A stretch of 64,000 nt of DNA from Microbacterium trichothecenolyticum (GTDB taxonomy: Bacteria; Actinomycetota; Actinomycetes; Actinomycetales; Microbacteriaceae): assembly GCF_030818955.1 (NCBI RefSeq), contig NZ_JAUTBF010000001.1, positions 3,596,001-3,660,000 on the forward strand, read 5' to 3'. The translations under genes and the position numbers were made by a program. The notes under the pieces were generated by a model, which did no database searches, was not told the origin of the DNA, and saw only the letters and a program-made list of their open reading frames with translations. This document shows positions 54,264-62,574 of the stretch, one piece after another. Each line of letters starts with the position of its first letter. Position 1 is the first letter of the stretch.

Positions 54264-54479
54264 CTAGCTAGCAGGCCAGACCTCAGGCTCGGGCACCGGG
54301 CGCAGGCTGAGCGCGCCGATCGAAGCCCAGGGGACGATCTCCGTCTCGTCCCGGTTCTGGAAGACGAGGAAGCGATCGTCGTAGTCGATTAGCTCGCGTT
54401 CCTGCTCGCCTCGGCTGGCGTCGAGAAATGTGACTTTGACTGCGGCGGGAAGAGACGGGATGTATCCGCGAAGGTTCAT
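54264..54479 (-). CDS. Hypothetical protein, small
   Basis: A 71-residue protein starting at ATG 54479 (MNLRGYIPSLP; the frame is open to 54518). It has an alternating strand pattern (VKVTFLDASRGEQERELIDYDDRFLVF, divided as two strands) followed by VPWASIGALSLRP, which looks like a small Sm/SH3-like beta barrel. Not recognised. It is downstream of the coiled-coil membrane protein and precedes its stop by about 40 bp in the opposite reading order, on the same strand. Confidence 0.5.
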   Translation of the reverse strand: MNLRGYIPSLPAAVKVTFLDASRGEQERELIDYDDRFLVFQNRDETEIVPWASIGALSLRPVPEPEVWPAS

Positions 54480-54520
54480 GGCCAGACAGTAGCCCCGTCG
54501 CGGCCCGCCCTCGTGCATGC

Positions 54521-55246
54521 TCAGGCCGACGGCATCGTGTCGTCCTTGACGATACGCGCTCGCACCAAAGCAATACCCTGCTGGTGTGCCCGGTCGGCCT
54601 CTCGGATGCGCTTACGCAGGAGCACGGCGTGTGCCAGGAAGAACACGCTGGCTGTCCCCGTGAGCTTCTCGATCTGGAGTTCCCTGTAGAGACGGTGCGT
54701 GTATCGCTCGCGTAGTTCGTCGCAGGCTTCCTGCGCGGCCTCCAGGTCGACGATGGCGGTAAGCAGGTCCGACTGCTGAGTCCCCGCATTGACGGCATCT
54801 ACGACCTCGGCGCGCTTGTCGTCGAATGCGCGCATCGCCGTGTAGGTCTCGTCTGAGGCGAAGACGTGGGCCTCGGCCATGACGGTACGCCAGGCCTCGG
54901 TGGCGGCGATGACGCGGGCATCCTCTTTTGGGCTGAGCGTGTCTGCGTCGACATTGACCGTGACGGTTCCGGAAGCCCCCGCGGCGGCTTGCGCGCGGAG
55001 TCCAGCCTCTATCCCTTGCAGGCCTTGCAGTCGGGCGCGGATGAGCTGGCCGGTAGCGACCCCCAGAACGTTGACGGCTGAGACCGCCCGCACCTGGAAG
55101 GCTCGGCGCTCGCGTTCGTCGTCGCGCAACATGTCGATCAAACGGCCACGAAGGGACGATCGCGCCGCCATCCATCCGCCGATCGCGACCGCAACGGCCC
55201 CGACCGCGGCGACGACGAGGGGCACGACGGCGGAGTTCCAGTCCAT
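54521..55246 (-). CDS. Single-TM protein with long helical domain
   Basis: A 241-residue protein. One N-terminal TM helix (VVPLVVAAVGAVAVAIGGWM, residues 7-26) is followed by a long charged, mainly helical part (about 35-225; RDDERERRAFQVRAVSAVNV, DLEAAQEACDELRERYTHRL). ATG 55246 is used because the upstream in-frame sequence is the shifted frame of the recombinase. It may be an anchored coiled-coil protein; not recognised. It ends 41 bp before the small gene at 54479 on the same strand. Confidence 0.6.
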   Translation of the reverse strand: MDWNSAVVPLVVAAVGAVAVAIGGWMAARSSLRGRLIDMLRDDERERRAFQVRAVSAVNVLGVATGQLIRARLQGLQGIEAGLRAQAAAGASGTVTVNVDADTLSPKEDARVIAATEAWRTVMAEAHVFASDETYTAMRAFDDKRAEVVDAVNAGTQQSDLLTAIVDLEAAQEACDELRERYTHRLYRELQIEKLTGTASVFFLAHAVLLRKRIREADRAHQQGIALVRARIVKDDTMPSA

Positions 55247-55320
55247 GGGCGGCACCATACCGGGCCGTGACGCGAGAGAGGCCCCCGCCGCCCCACGAGA
55301 CGCGCCAAGGGCCTGGGCGG

Positions 55321-56257
55321 TCAGCTCAGCACGGATGCCACGGCGTAGGCGCTGCTGCGCTCCAGGCGGGCACGGGCGCGATCGTATCGGCGGGTCGTGC
55401 GGGGGTCGGCGTGGCCCATTGAATCCTGGAGGTCGCGGAGGGGTACCCCGGCGTCCAGGGCGAGGGTCGCGTGCGTGTGACGAAGGCCGTGCGGCGACAC
55501 CTGGCCCTCGATGCCCGCGGCTCGCGCCAGGCGCTGGACAGTACGGAACGCCTCGGATGCGGCCCAGCGCTTGCCTGTGCTCGTGGTGAAGATCGGCGCG
55601 TCCGTCTGCGCGGAGGCGTTCGTGATGACCTCGGCCCCTTGGGCGGTGGATGCGCCGAGATATGCGGCGAGGGCATCCAGAACGGGGGCGGGTAGGGCGA
55701 TCTTGGCGCGCTTGCCACCCTTGCGGGAGACGACGAGCACGCGGTGGCCGGTGTCGTGCTGGAGGTCGTCGTGGGTGGCGGCGAGAGCCTCGGAGATGCG
55801 CACGCCCGTGTGCACGAGAAGCGCGGCGAGGGCACGGGATCGGGGGCCGTCCTTGGCGGCGGCATCCAGGAACGCGACGGCCTCGGTCTTGGACAGTCCA
55901 CGGGTCGAGCTGTGGTCCGCATCCACACGGGGGGCGGATGACGCGGCGCACCGGGTGCGGGTCGTCGGCGGACATTGCGCCCTCCTCGGCGGCGTAGCTG
56001 TAGAACGACGAGGCCGCAGACAACTTGCGGGCGGTGGTCGAGGCCGCACCTGTCAGGGTGCTGCGCCATAGGTCGACGTGGCGGCGCTGAGCCTGGAGGG
56101 CGTCCACGCCGCCGGAGTCGAGGAACGCGAACAGCTCGTGAAGATCGCGACGGTAGGCGCGGCGGGTGTTCTCGGAGGCGAGCGAGAGGAGCCATTCGCC
56201 TGCGAGGCCGCCGTGCCGTTCGGCGTTGGTCGAGCCGTGGGTGGCGAGCGTCGTCAT
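55321..56257 (-). pseudogene. Tyrosine recombinase, frameshifted
   Basis: The N-terminal SAM-like core-binding domain is in one frame from ATG 56257 (MTTLATHGSTNAE; SENTRRAYRRDLHELFAFLD) to about 55935, and the catalytic domain in the next frame down to 55321. The catalytic set is complete: Arg in HTGVRISEAL, Lys in SRKGGKRAKI, HGLRHTHAT, MGHAD and nucleophile Tyr in TTRRYDRA. The two parts join if the G6 run at 55929-55934 (C6 in the coding strand) has one base fewer, giving RRVIRPRVDADHSSTRGLS. Whether this is a sequencing error, a mutation or phase variation is open. A whole protein would be about 311 residues. Confidence 0.85.
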
Positions 56258-56298
56258 ACACACATGATAACTGACATTATCGTGTGTGTATGACGATG

Positions 56299-56541
56299 CT
56301 AGTCGTCGTCCAGGCCGTACAGGCCGGCAGACCGACAAACCAGGCCACCGAGCACGCCATAGACCTTTCCGGCGAGGTTGGCGAGCGCGAGAGCACGGCA
56401 CTGCGTCAGGAGGGGGCACCCACGACACACCAGCTTCAACGCCGCGGGGTCGCTCTCATCGCTCGTGAAGCGGCTGTCGCCATGGCACGCTGGCGACGTC
56501 GTGCGCAGGGCCACCTGGAGCGCGGCGAACGCCTGCGCCAC
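56299..56541 (-). CDS. WhiB-family iron-sulfur regulator
   Basis: An 80-residue WhiB-like protein. Four cysteines for a [4Fe-4S] cluster: Cys19, then Cys39-x2-Cys42-x5-Cys48 (CRGCPLLTQC), followed by the G-V-L-G-G turn (residues 62-66, usually GVWGG) and a short C-terminus without the basic AT-hook. It is phage/plasmid-like in size. GTG start. It stands 41 bp upstream of the recombinase gene on the same strand and probably regulates element genes. Confidence 0.85.
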   Translation of the reverse strand: MAQAFAALQVALRTTSPACHGDSRFTSDESDPAALKLVCRGCPLLTQCRALALANLAGKVYGVLGGLVCRSAGLYGLDDD

Positions 56542-56577
56542 GGTCGGGGCGTCGGCGGTCTTCGCCCAAGGCGCGGC

Positions 56578-57222
56578 TCAGCCGTCCGAGAGGCCGTCGG
56601 CCAATCGCACGAGGCGGTCGACCTCGCTGTCGCCGCTGGTGGCGCCGTCGTCCATGGTGGCCGCCAACGCGACGAGTCGGTCGACCTCGCGAGCGTCGCC
56701 GGTGGTCGCCCTGGCTGCCACGTAGCTGTTGTCGATCATCGGAGCGGTGGAGGCCGACAGGCTGAGGAGCTTATCCAGGCGGGCCGCCTCGGCTGCGGTG
56801 ACGTCCTTCCCCTCGATCGGTCGCCCGCCGGTGCGCTCGCCGATCTTGGCCAGGAGCTTTTCCAGCTCCGTCTGGTTCTCGGGGGTCACGGCGGCGACAT
56901 CGAGCCATTCGCGGATCGCGTCGACCTGCTCGGCGCTCCAGCCGATGACCTCGACGACGCCGCCCACGCTATCGACGAGGACGTGCACCGCCTTGCCAGC
57001 GCGGGCGAGGAGCACGGGCGCGCCATCGATCTTCGTCGCCCGCGCCTCGAAGCTGCGGGGCAAGCGGATGACGTGGGCACCGACGGCATGCGCGGTCGCC
57101 TTTGGATCAGTCGGAGCGGGCGCGAGGAACGTCGGACGCACCATACGGAGGTCGTCCGGCTTGCCGGTCGGCTGAGCACCCGTGATGTTCGCCGGAAGGC
57201 GGAGGGGGGTGAGGTTGGTCAT
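56578..57222 (-). CDS. Hypothetical mobile-element protein
   Basis: A 214-residue acidic protein of no recognised family. Begins MTNLTPLRLPANITGAQ; the centre has a beta-rich part (DGAPVLLARAGKAVHVLVDS) and the C-terminus is helical with two similar stretches, REVDRLVALAATMDDGA and SEVDRLVRLADGLSDG, suggesting a short internal duplication. It is part of the minus-strand series 56.3-60.4 kb. Confidence 0.6.
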   Translation of the reverse strand: MTNLTPLRLPANITGAQPTGKPDDLRMVRPTFLAPAPTDPKATAHAVGAHVIRLPRSFEARATKIDGAPVLLARAGKAVHVLVDSVGGVVEVIGWSAEQVDAIREWLDVAAVTPENQTELEKLLAKIGERTGGRPIEGKDVTAAEAARLDKLLSLSASTAPMIDNSYVAARATTGDAREVDRLVALAATMDDGATSGDSEVDRLVRLADGLSDG

Positions 57223-57231
57223 GGCGGACTC

Positions 57232-57585
57232 CTACGAGTTGGTGGGAAACAACGTGCGGCGGAGGCGCACGAGGACGTCGGCAGGGACGCCTGTCAGCTC
57301 GCGCACACCGCCGCGGGTGCCGACGAGAACGTGGAGACGGCTGTGGTCCTGGGAGCTGCCGCGACGGGTGTCGAGCACGTAGCAGTGGTCGATCCCCCGG
57401 GACCGTCCGAAGGCGATGCCGATGCCGCCGGGGAGCCGGTGCTGGTGCCCGCCGAGGAAGACGAACGGCCCCTGCGCGTCGCCCAGGATCGTGGGGTGCA
57501 CGAGCTGCTGGTCGCCCACGACGAGGCTGTCGAGCGCGTAGGCGTCGGGCGCGCCCTGGGCGAGCTTGGAGCTGATGTCGCGCAT
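57232..57585 (-). CDS. Hypothetical mobile-element protein
   Basis: A 117-residue protein not recognised. It is mixed alpha/beta (FVFLGGHQHRLPGGIGIAFG, HSRLHVLVGTRGGVRELTG) with several His residues, which may be coincidence. Its stop is 9 bases before the start of the 214-residue gene downstream, so both are likely co-translated. The 239 bp upstream (57586-57824) hold a hairpin-rich spacer: GCCCCTCGACGG/GCTCGCCGGG-type stems and a CCCCTGC...GCAGGGG inverted repeat at about 57783-57826, a probable terminator of the gene upstream. Confidence 0.55.
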   Translation of the reverse strand: MRDISSKLAQGAPDAYALDSLVVGDQQLVHPTILGDAQGPFVFLGGHQHRLPGGIGIAFGRSRGIDHCYVLDTRRGSSQDHSRLHVLVGTRGGVRELTGVPADVLVRLRRTLFPTNS

Positions 57586-57824
57586 GGTCGTCCTGTCGTG
57601 GTGGGAGGGGAGCTGGGCGCCCGGGAAAGGTTGAGCCAGGCGCCCGGCCGTCGAGGGGTGCCCCGCTCGCCGGGAGACCCTCCAGCGAGCGGGGCGTGAC
57701 GCCGGGTCCTGACTCCCGGGTCGCCGCCGCAGATCGCCATGCCCAGCGAGATGCGACGGAGCTTGTGTTGAGTTGTGGCCTGCCCCTGCTCGGCGATGTC
57801 CGGACTCCGAGAAGGGGCAGGGGC

Positions 57825-58217
57825 TTAGGGGGTCGAGCTGCTGCGCAGGAGCTTCGCGAAGTCCGTGAGGGACAGGACGACGAGCGAGTCACCAACCGAT
57901 CGGCCGCTGCGCCACTGGCAGAAGGCCGCCACAGGCTTGCCGGTGATGTCGGCGCCGACGCGGGCGCGGTCCAGGTCGTCCCAGGGCCGGAAATCCTGCC
58001 TGCTCGTGACGTTCACGTAGATGCCGTCGAGGCCGCGAACGTCGCCGTCAAGGCCGTTCTCCAGACCGGCGGCGAGCGCGTCGCTGATCTTGGACCCACG
58101 GGCTAGGAACGGCTTCGGGGTGGCGGGAAGTCCGGCGTCCTCCAGGAAGGTGCTCACGAGCTGCACGACACCTCTGTGCATGGCGCGGTTCACGTTGCCG
58201 ATGGCGGCGCTCATCAT
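57825..58217 (-). CDS. Hypothetical mobile-element protein
   Basis: A 130-residue protein starting at ATG 58217 (MMSAAIGNVNRAMHRGVVQL), overlapping the stop of the gene upstream by 4 bp. The middle GSKISDALAAGLENGLDGDV and the segment YVNVTSRQDFRPWDDLDRAR look conserved-type but are not assigned. The series is typical of plasmid or phage accessory genes. Confidence 0.6.
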   Translation of the reverse strand: MMSAAIGNVNRAMHRGVVQLVSTFLEDAGLPATPKPFLARGSKISDALAAGLENGLDGDVRGLDGIYVNVTSRQDFRPWDDLDRARVGADITGKPVAAFCQWRSGRSVGDSLVVLSLTDFAKLLRSSSTP

Positions 58218-58798
58218 CGGCCCCGAGGGAGGTCGCCGTCGTCGCCGCGGTAGACCGTCGAGGAGCTGTTGGACGCGGGCGGCCCCCCGAATCGGGCGTT
58301 CACTGCGGCGATCGCGTCGGCGCGCTCGTGCGGGTCTCCCAGGGCAGCGGCGGCCAGCATGGCGCGCTCGCGAGCCTCGCTCCAGTCGCGGTCGCCTCTT
58401 ACCCAGGGTTCCATCCCCACGGGGCGGGGACCGGGAACGATAACGACGTGACCCCAGCGCCGCATCTGCTCCGACGGGTCGTGGACGAGGGCCAACCATC
58501 CCGGCTGACCGAGGCGGTTCCGTGCCGCCTCGCGGTGACGCTCGGTGATCACCAGCTCATCGCCGCGGGTCATCGGGCGGTTGCCGGGGCCGCCGAAGAG
58601 TTCGTGATCCAGGGACTGCGGCACCGAGAAGCCGGACCGCACGAAGTGGACGGTCTCACCGACCTGGGCCACACGGGGGCCGTCGTCGGGGGCGGCGGGG
58701 TCCGCGGTGGCGGCGGCCTTGCGCTCCGCAAGTTCTGCGGCCTCGGCGCGCAGGGCGGCCAGGCGTTCCTGGGCGGGGGTGAGAGTCGAGTCGGTCAT
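58214..58798 (-). CDS. Hypothetical mobile-element protein
   Basis: A 194-residue protein with an N-terminal coiled coil (TPAQERLAALRAEAAELAER, residues 8-27), a beta-rich middle (GETVHFVRSGFSVPQSLDHE; DELVITERHREAARNRLGQP) and a helical C-terminal region. It overlaps the gene upstream and the one downstream by 4 bp each. In layout it resembles small actinophage proteins of unknown role. Confidence 0.6.
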   Translation of the reverse strand: MTDSTLTPAQERLAALRAEAAELAERKAAATADPAAPDDGPRVAQVGETVHFVRSGFSVPQSLDHELFGGPGNRPMTRGDELVITERHREAARNRLGQPGWLALVHDPSEQMRRWGHVVIVPGPRPVGMEPWVRGDRDWSEARERAMLAAAALGDPHERADAIAAVNARFGGPPASNSSSTVYRGDDGDLPRGR

Positions 58799-59364
58799 GC
58801 GGATGCCTCCGGGGCGTCGGTGCGAGTGCTGTCGAGAAGGTCGTCGGCGAGGTCGTCTCGGTCTCGACGGTGAAGATCGGCGGCAAGGAGTGCGGCCAGC
58901 TCGGGGTGCTGCTGGGCGACGGTGAGCGCACTCCGGGCGAGCACGGCCACGCCCTGCTGGAGGAACACGTCGGCCTCGGTGTCGATCCCTGCCCCGCCGA
59001 GTGCCTGGAGGGCGCGTAGCTCGCTGTCACCGGCCGCGAGGACGCCACGGCGGTCCCGGGCCTCCTGCGCCTCCAGGGCGGTCTCCCTTGCACGTCGAGC
59101 GATGTCGACGACGCGAGCCGCGATCGAGGTCGCGTCGAGACCGTGCGCTCGTGCGACCTCCTCAGCGATCGCTGCCGGAAGGTGACCGCCCTGCACGTGG
59201 CGCCGGATGGAGTCACGGCTGGGCATCTCGTGATTGCGCGAAATGCGCGCAATGCTGTGACCGGCGAGGAGGGCCTGCTCCAGCCGCGATCGACGAACGG
59301 GATCGAGAGAACAGCACTCACAGCGACGCCCACGACGGGCGGGGGCTGCTGCTAGTGCGTTCAT
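58795..59364 (-). CDS. Zinc/HTH-type small DNA-binding protein
   Basis: A 189-residue protein with C-E-C-C near the N-terminus (RRCECCSLDPVRRSRLEQAL) followed by a helix-turn-helix (GHSIARISRNHEMPSRDSIR, then RHVQGGHLP). The pattern C-x-C/C-x2-C...G-x-S...I-x-R...S-x2-S-I-x-R-H...H-L-P is common in small regulators and in terminase-small-subunit-like proteins of actinobacterial elements. A long helical tail follows. It is the first gene of the coupled trio 58795-57825. Confidence 0.65.
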   Translation of the reverse strand: MNALAAAPARRGRRCECCSLDPVRRSRLEQALLAGHSIARISRNHEMPSRDSIRRHVQGGHLPAAIAEEVARAHGLDATSIAARVVDIARRARETALEAQEARDRRGVLAAGDSELRALQALGGAGIDTEADVFLQQGVAVLARSALTVAQQHPELAALLAADLHRRDRDDLADDLLDSTRTDAPEASA

Positions 59365-59446
59365 GTCGACTCTCCCTCACCTCAAGATGTCGACCCACGC
59401 GCTGCGATCGTGCATCGAATCGCGTATCCCGCGCGTGTCGGGATGC

Positions 59447-60403
59447 TCAGCCCCTGCCCGAGGCCAACCATTTGTCGAAGTCGATTGGAGATTCAGAGGT
59501 GGGGGGATCCAGGCGGACGTGGGCGGTGTCGGCGTTGCGGGAGAGGGTGCCGTACTGGCGTACAAGACCGCGGTGTCGTGCTGCGTCGAGATACTCCCGG
59601 TATGCGAGGAGGTCGTCTGCATCGCCCGCGTGTGCTCCAGCGAGAAGATCACCGGGGTACCGACCCAGCTTTGTTTCCGGGGCGCGCTTCAGGAGCGTCT
59701 GCTTGGTGACGTACTCGGCCATGTCGTCGGCGCTGAGATCGTCCCGCATCCAGGAGAACGTCTGTAGGTGTTCTGCGGCGTCATGGCCCAGGTGACGAGC
59801 GGCACGTACCCACCGGGCGGTTACGGCCTGCTGAAGGCGCCGACGGCCTGCTGGAGAGGAGTTCTGGTCGAAGGTGAGGATGACGTGGGAGTGCACGTTC
59901 CAGCCGTCTGAGGTCTTCGTCAGCTCCTCAGTGACGGCGTACCCGGTAATGCCGTGCTGTTTCTTGAAATGAGACCAGTCCCCCCTCTTCGTGAACCGAA
60001 CGAGGATCGCATCGAGGTCCGACCACTCCTCGGCCAACGGCTTCGTGTCGTGGCGGAACGTCAGCGACACCATGACGGCGGCGGGCGCTACGCGCAGGGC
60101 TGCCGCAAGGGTGGCTTGACGCTCGGCCATGCGGTAGACGGAGCACGTGACGCACCGGAGGGTGCTGTCGCACTCGTGCCCACGACGGCAGAGGCGCACG
60201 GTGTTGTCGTCTACCAGCGCCCTGTTCCACTCATCCTGGGATGCATTCTGAGCACTCTCTTTGACCACGAGAAAACGGAGCGACGGCGGGCGCTCATATT
60301 TTGCACGTGACGCACTAACCAAACGGAGAGGGTCGTCGGTGCGGTAGTCGAAGGGCACACGCCGAGGAGTGCGCGGGTATGGGTGATCGTCTACGATCGT
60401 CAC
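59447..60403 (-). CDS. Rolling-circle replication initiator (HUH Rep)
   Basis: A 318-residue Rep with start GTG 60403 (CGGAGATG lies 9 bases upstream; the frame is open to 60496). A zinc finger (Cys72, Cys78, Cys84, Cys87) precedes motif 1 VMVSLTFRHD, motif 2 WNVHSHVIL with the metal-binding His171-x-His173, and motif 3 with nucleophile Tyr231 in AEYVTKQ. This arrangement is that of Streptomyces/Arthrobacter-type Rep proteins (Rep_1 group) of pIJ101-like plasmids. It indicates that the excised element can replicate as a circle. It heads the minus-strand gene series. Confidence 0.85.
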   Translation of the reverse strand: MTIVDDHPYPRTPRRVPFDYRTDDPLRLVSASRAKYERPPSLRFLVVKESAQNASQDEWNRALVDDNTVRLCRRGHECDSTLRCVTCSVYRMAERQATLAAALRVAPAAVMVSLTFRHDTKPLAEEWSDLDAILVRFTKRGDWSHFKKQHGITGYAVTEELTKTSDGWNVHSHVILTFDQNSSPAGRRRLQQAVTARWVRAARHLGHDAAEHLQTFSWMRDDLSADDMAEYVTKQTLLKRAPETKLGRYPGDLLAGAHAGDADDLLAYREYLDAARHRGLVRQYGTLSRNADTAHVRLDPPTSESPIDFDKWLASGRG

Positions 60404-60616
60404 AAGAGAACATCTCCGTAAGCCGCCACTGACCTTGGTACGTCGGGGGCGGCTTTCTCTTTGCCCACGGGCGGATGTCGCCGACAGTACACGCATTCTG
60501 AGATGTATGCTCTCACCAGGTATTTAGTGCGCGTTACGCACTAGTCTTATCCCCAGGGTTCTCCCCAGTTTCGTCCACAGGCGGCACGGTTCCGTCGCCG
60601 TCGACATGATGGAGCC
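60404..60616. promoter_or_regulatory. Intergenic region upstream of rep, possible origin/control region
   Basis: It contains the inverted repeat TAGTGCG-CGTTA-CGCACTA (60525-60543), a DnaA-box-like TTATCCCCA (60547-60555, one mismatch to TTATCCACA) and a related TCCACAGG at about 60574. The word ACGCACTA recurs at 60309-60316 inside rep. It is a divergent region between rep and the gene at 60617 and must hold both promoters. Origin function is inference. Confidence 0.4.
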
Positions 60617-61582
60617 GTGGACGACGAACGCGAAGAGCGGGAAGACCAGTCAGAGATCTTTCGAGACTCGTGGCGCCGCCTTGCATGGGTAGAGGCACAG
60701 GTGGATCGCGTGCAATCCCTAACCCAGCCTTGGGATGAGATGCCCCGCTATGCACGGCTAGAAGGTCATCTTCACGAGGAAACCGTGCGCAAGGGCTACT
60801 TCGAGTTCTCGGTGAGCGTGACTGAGCTAGCCCACCCCGCCGAAGAGGTGAACTTCCGGCTGGGCAACATCGTCACGGACGCCCGCTCCTGCCTCGATAT
60901 GGCGATAGAGCAGATCTGGAAGGAGTACGGCATCGATCGGAGCTTCGGCAGGAAGGGGACGTTGACGGTCCAGTTCCCACTGGAGGACAACTTCGAGGAG
61001 AAGCGCAAGAGCGAACGCTTGCAGGCGTTCCTGGCTCGCATGGACGAGCGTTTTGTCGAGGTCATCGAGGCGGCCCAGCCCGATTACACGATGCGTGACA
61101 TACCCGGCAACATCTCGGCCCTCTTCATCCGCAACTTCTCGAACGCTAACAAGCATCGGAACATCACGCCCGTGCAAGTCGTCCAAGATCACGTCAGCAC
61201 GGGTACGAACGGCTACGGTCTCAAACTGGACCGGATCGGGGACCCTCAGGTAGAGAAGGACTTGCGATTCGCGCTGACGTACAAGTCCGAGCACTATTCC
61301 GAGTCCGAAGCGCGTTCGTGGCTCCCCATTCTTAACGATCTGCGGGCGTGCCCTATTCACGTCACTGTGATGCAACGGCTGGTCGTGACCGGCGACGAGC
61401 TGCTCATCTATCCGCCACGCCTCGGTGGCCAAGGCGTGCCATGGCGAGCGGAGCTGGACGATCTTCTGCGCCAGGTCCCGGCTTACGTGCGCCTCACGCT
61501 GCGAAATCTCAACCGTGTGCACAACATCATCCGTGAGGGTGGCGACGCCTTCTACATGCTCGACTGGGATGGCGCACTATGA
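60617..61582 (+). CDS. Helical protein of a common actinobacterial unknown family
   Basis: A 321-residue soluble protein, GTG start. The order is: charged N-terminus; LGNIVTDARSCLDMAIEQIW (a helix seen in many proteins annotated only as hypothetical, there SALDxxA); LTVQFPLEDN; IEAAQPDYTM; then IRNFSNANKHRNITPV with the conserved L-x-N-x-x-K-H-R element. This fold is HEPN-like in helix pattern, with the K-H-R in the place of a catalytic His, but the assignment is tentative. It is common in mobile islands and next to defence genes. The following membrane-protein gene starts 68 bp downstream. Confidence 0.65.
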   Translation: MDDEREEREDQSEIFRDSWRRLAWVEAQVDRVQSLTQPWDEMPRYARLEGHLHEETVRKGYFEFSVSVTELAHPAEEVNFRLGNIVTDARSCLDMAIEQIWKEYGIDRSFGRKGTLTVQFPLEDNFEEKRKSERLQAFLARMDERFVEVIEAAQPDYTMRDIPGNISALFIRNFSNANKHRNITPVQVVQDHVSTGTNGYGLKLDRIGDPQVEKDLRFALTYKSEHYSESEARSWLPILNDLRACPIHVTVMQRLVVTGDELLIYPPRLGGQGVPWRAELDDLLRQVPAYVRLTLRNLNRVHNIIREGGDAFYMLDWDGAL

Positions 61583-61650
61583 AGACGTCTTGACGCGGGC
61601 CGAGCAAGTGCCGCATCAAGTCGTGCTGACGGCGTGGCAGGATCTGCGCC

Positions 61651-62520
61651 ATGGGGAATCTCTTCGACCGACTGACGGGGCGCGCTGAACGTAGAGTGAG
61701 TCAACGCTCTGAAACACCAGCTAGAGACGCCCCCACGCCGCTGTCAGACCGCCCACCCGGCCCCGCGGACGAGTTGCTTCCGATCAAGTTGGGGCGGGCG
61801 CTTCTGGACGCGCGCTGGCAGGCAGACCCCAGCTACAAGTCGATGGTCACTCGTCACACATGGATTGTGGGACTAGCAGTACTCCTCTTCCTTGGTGCAA
61901 TCGCCTCCGCGTTGTTGATCCCAAGTGAGGTGATCAGTGGCCCCATGGTCGGAGTGCTAGCTGGCCTTGCCGTCGTAGTTGCATACGCCGCCGGACTTTA
62001 CGTGTTCTGGGACAGGGCGCGCCGACGGAGAGTATTTCAGGCGCTTGTCGCGATGGGCATGGCTGGCCAACTCCAGGAACGAGAGCGGGATCTCGCCCAG
62101 TCCGGAGAGCCACTGAGCCTCGCCGCACTCTGGTCCGTGACGCAGGAACGCATCGAGTATTACCACCAGATTGTGACCACTCAATCTGAGGTGAGCTTCC
62201 GCAACGGGGCCATCACCAGTTACCTGGGGCTGGGCCTGCTGCTGACCCTTGCGGTTGTGGCCATTTTCGCTGCTGGAAACCTGGCCACCTCGATAACTAT
62301 CGGCGTCCTCGGGGCGGTTGGAGCGGCCCTGTCCGGCTACCTCGGTGCAACCTTCATCAAGCTTCACACCGAGTCGTCCGCTCAGCTGCGTGAGTTCTTC
62401 TCTCAGCCTGTCGAGTTCTCCCGTCTGCTCGGCGCCGAGCGGTTGATCGAATCTCTTCCGCCGACAGAGAGAGCTGAATCGGTCCAACTAGTGATCCGCG
62501 CCATGATGGGCGATGACTAA
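61651..62520 (+). CDS. Membrane protein, TRADD-N-associated-domain-like
   Basis: A 289-residue protein with four TM helices in two pairs (about 72-92, 97-118 and 186-208, 213-235). Between them lies a helix with LAALWSVTQERIEYYHQIVT, and QSEVSFRNGAITSYLG runs into the third TM. This TQxRLxxYHxI...QSxxSFRxA layout is what I remember for proteins annotated with a TRADD-N-associated membrane domain, which is linked to bacterial conflict systems with death-like adaptor domains. The N-terminus is polar (Pro/Asp-rich) and the C-terminus is a short helical domain. It is the last gene of the element, 34 bases from attR. Confidence 0.6.
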   Translation: MGNLFDRLTGRAERRVSQRSETPARDAPTPLSDRPPGPADELLPIKLGRALLDARWQADPSYKSMVTRHTWIVGLAVLLFLGAIASALLIPSEVISGPMVGVLAGLAVVVAYAAGLYVFWDRARRRRVFQALVAMGMAGQLQERERDLAQSGEPLSLAALWSVTQERIEYYHQIVTTQSEVSFRNGAITSYLGLGLLLTLAVVAIFAAGNLATSITIGVLGAVGAALSGYLGATFIKLHTESSAQLREFFSQPVEFSRLLGAERLIESLPPTERAESVQLVIRAMMGDD

Positions 62521-62554
62521 GCGAGACTGCGCGCGGTAGACCTGTCGAAAAACT

Positions 62555-62574
62555 GCGACGATGGCGGCCGTCGC
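62555..62574. other. attR of the 16.86-kb element
   Basis: GCGACGATGGCGGCCGTCGC. The left half is element sequence and the right half is pilin coding sequence. Core ATGGC at 62561-62565, shared with attL. Confidence 0.9.

Larger units (their letters stand above)
45705..62565. mobile_element. Integrative element inserted in the DUF4244 pilin gene
   Basis: The unit between the two ATGGC core copies is 16,856 bp. It holds a serine integrase at its left end, a broken tyrosine recombinase, a WhiB protein, an HUH Rep protein, a run of small phage/plasmid-type genes and a set of conflict-type genes. No capsid, portal, tail, lysis, FtsK-type or conjugation gene was recognised, so it is not a complete prophage or AICE; a mobilisable or satellite-type element is more likely. 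GC content and codon choice are visibly more relaxed at 47.9-53.9 and 60.2-62.5 kb than in the flanking chromosome. The reconstructed attP is GCGACGATGGCTATCGTCGC and attB GCGACCATGGCGGCCGTCGC. Confidence 0.92.

Noticed and set aside
58795..59364. Terminase small subunit
   Set aside because: The Cys-containing HTH is compatible, but no large terminase follows, so a general DNA-binding protein is the safer call.
45705..62565. Complete prophage
   Set aside because: No capsid, portal, large terminase, tail or lysis gene could be recognised; WhiB, integrase and Rep alone also occur in plasmid-type elements.
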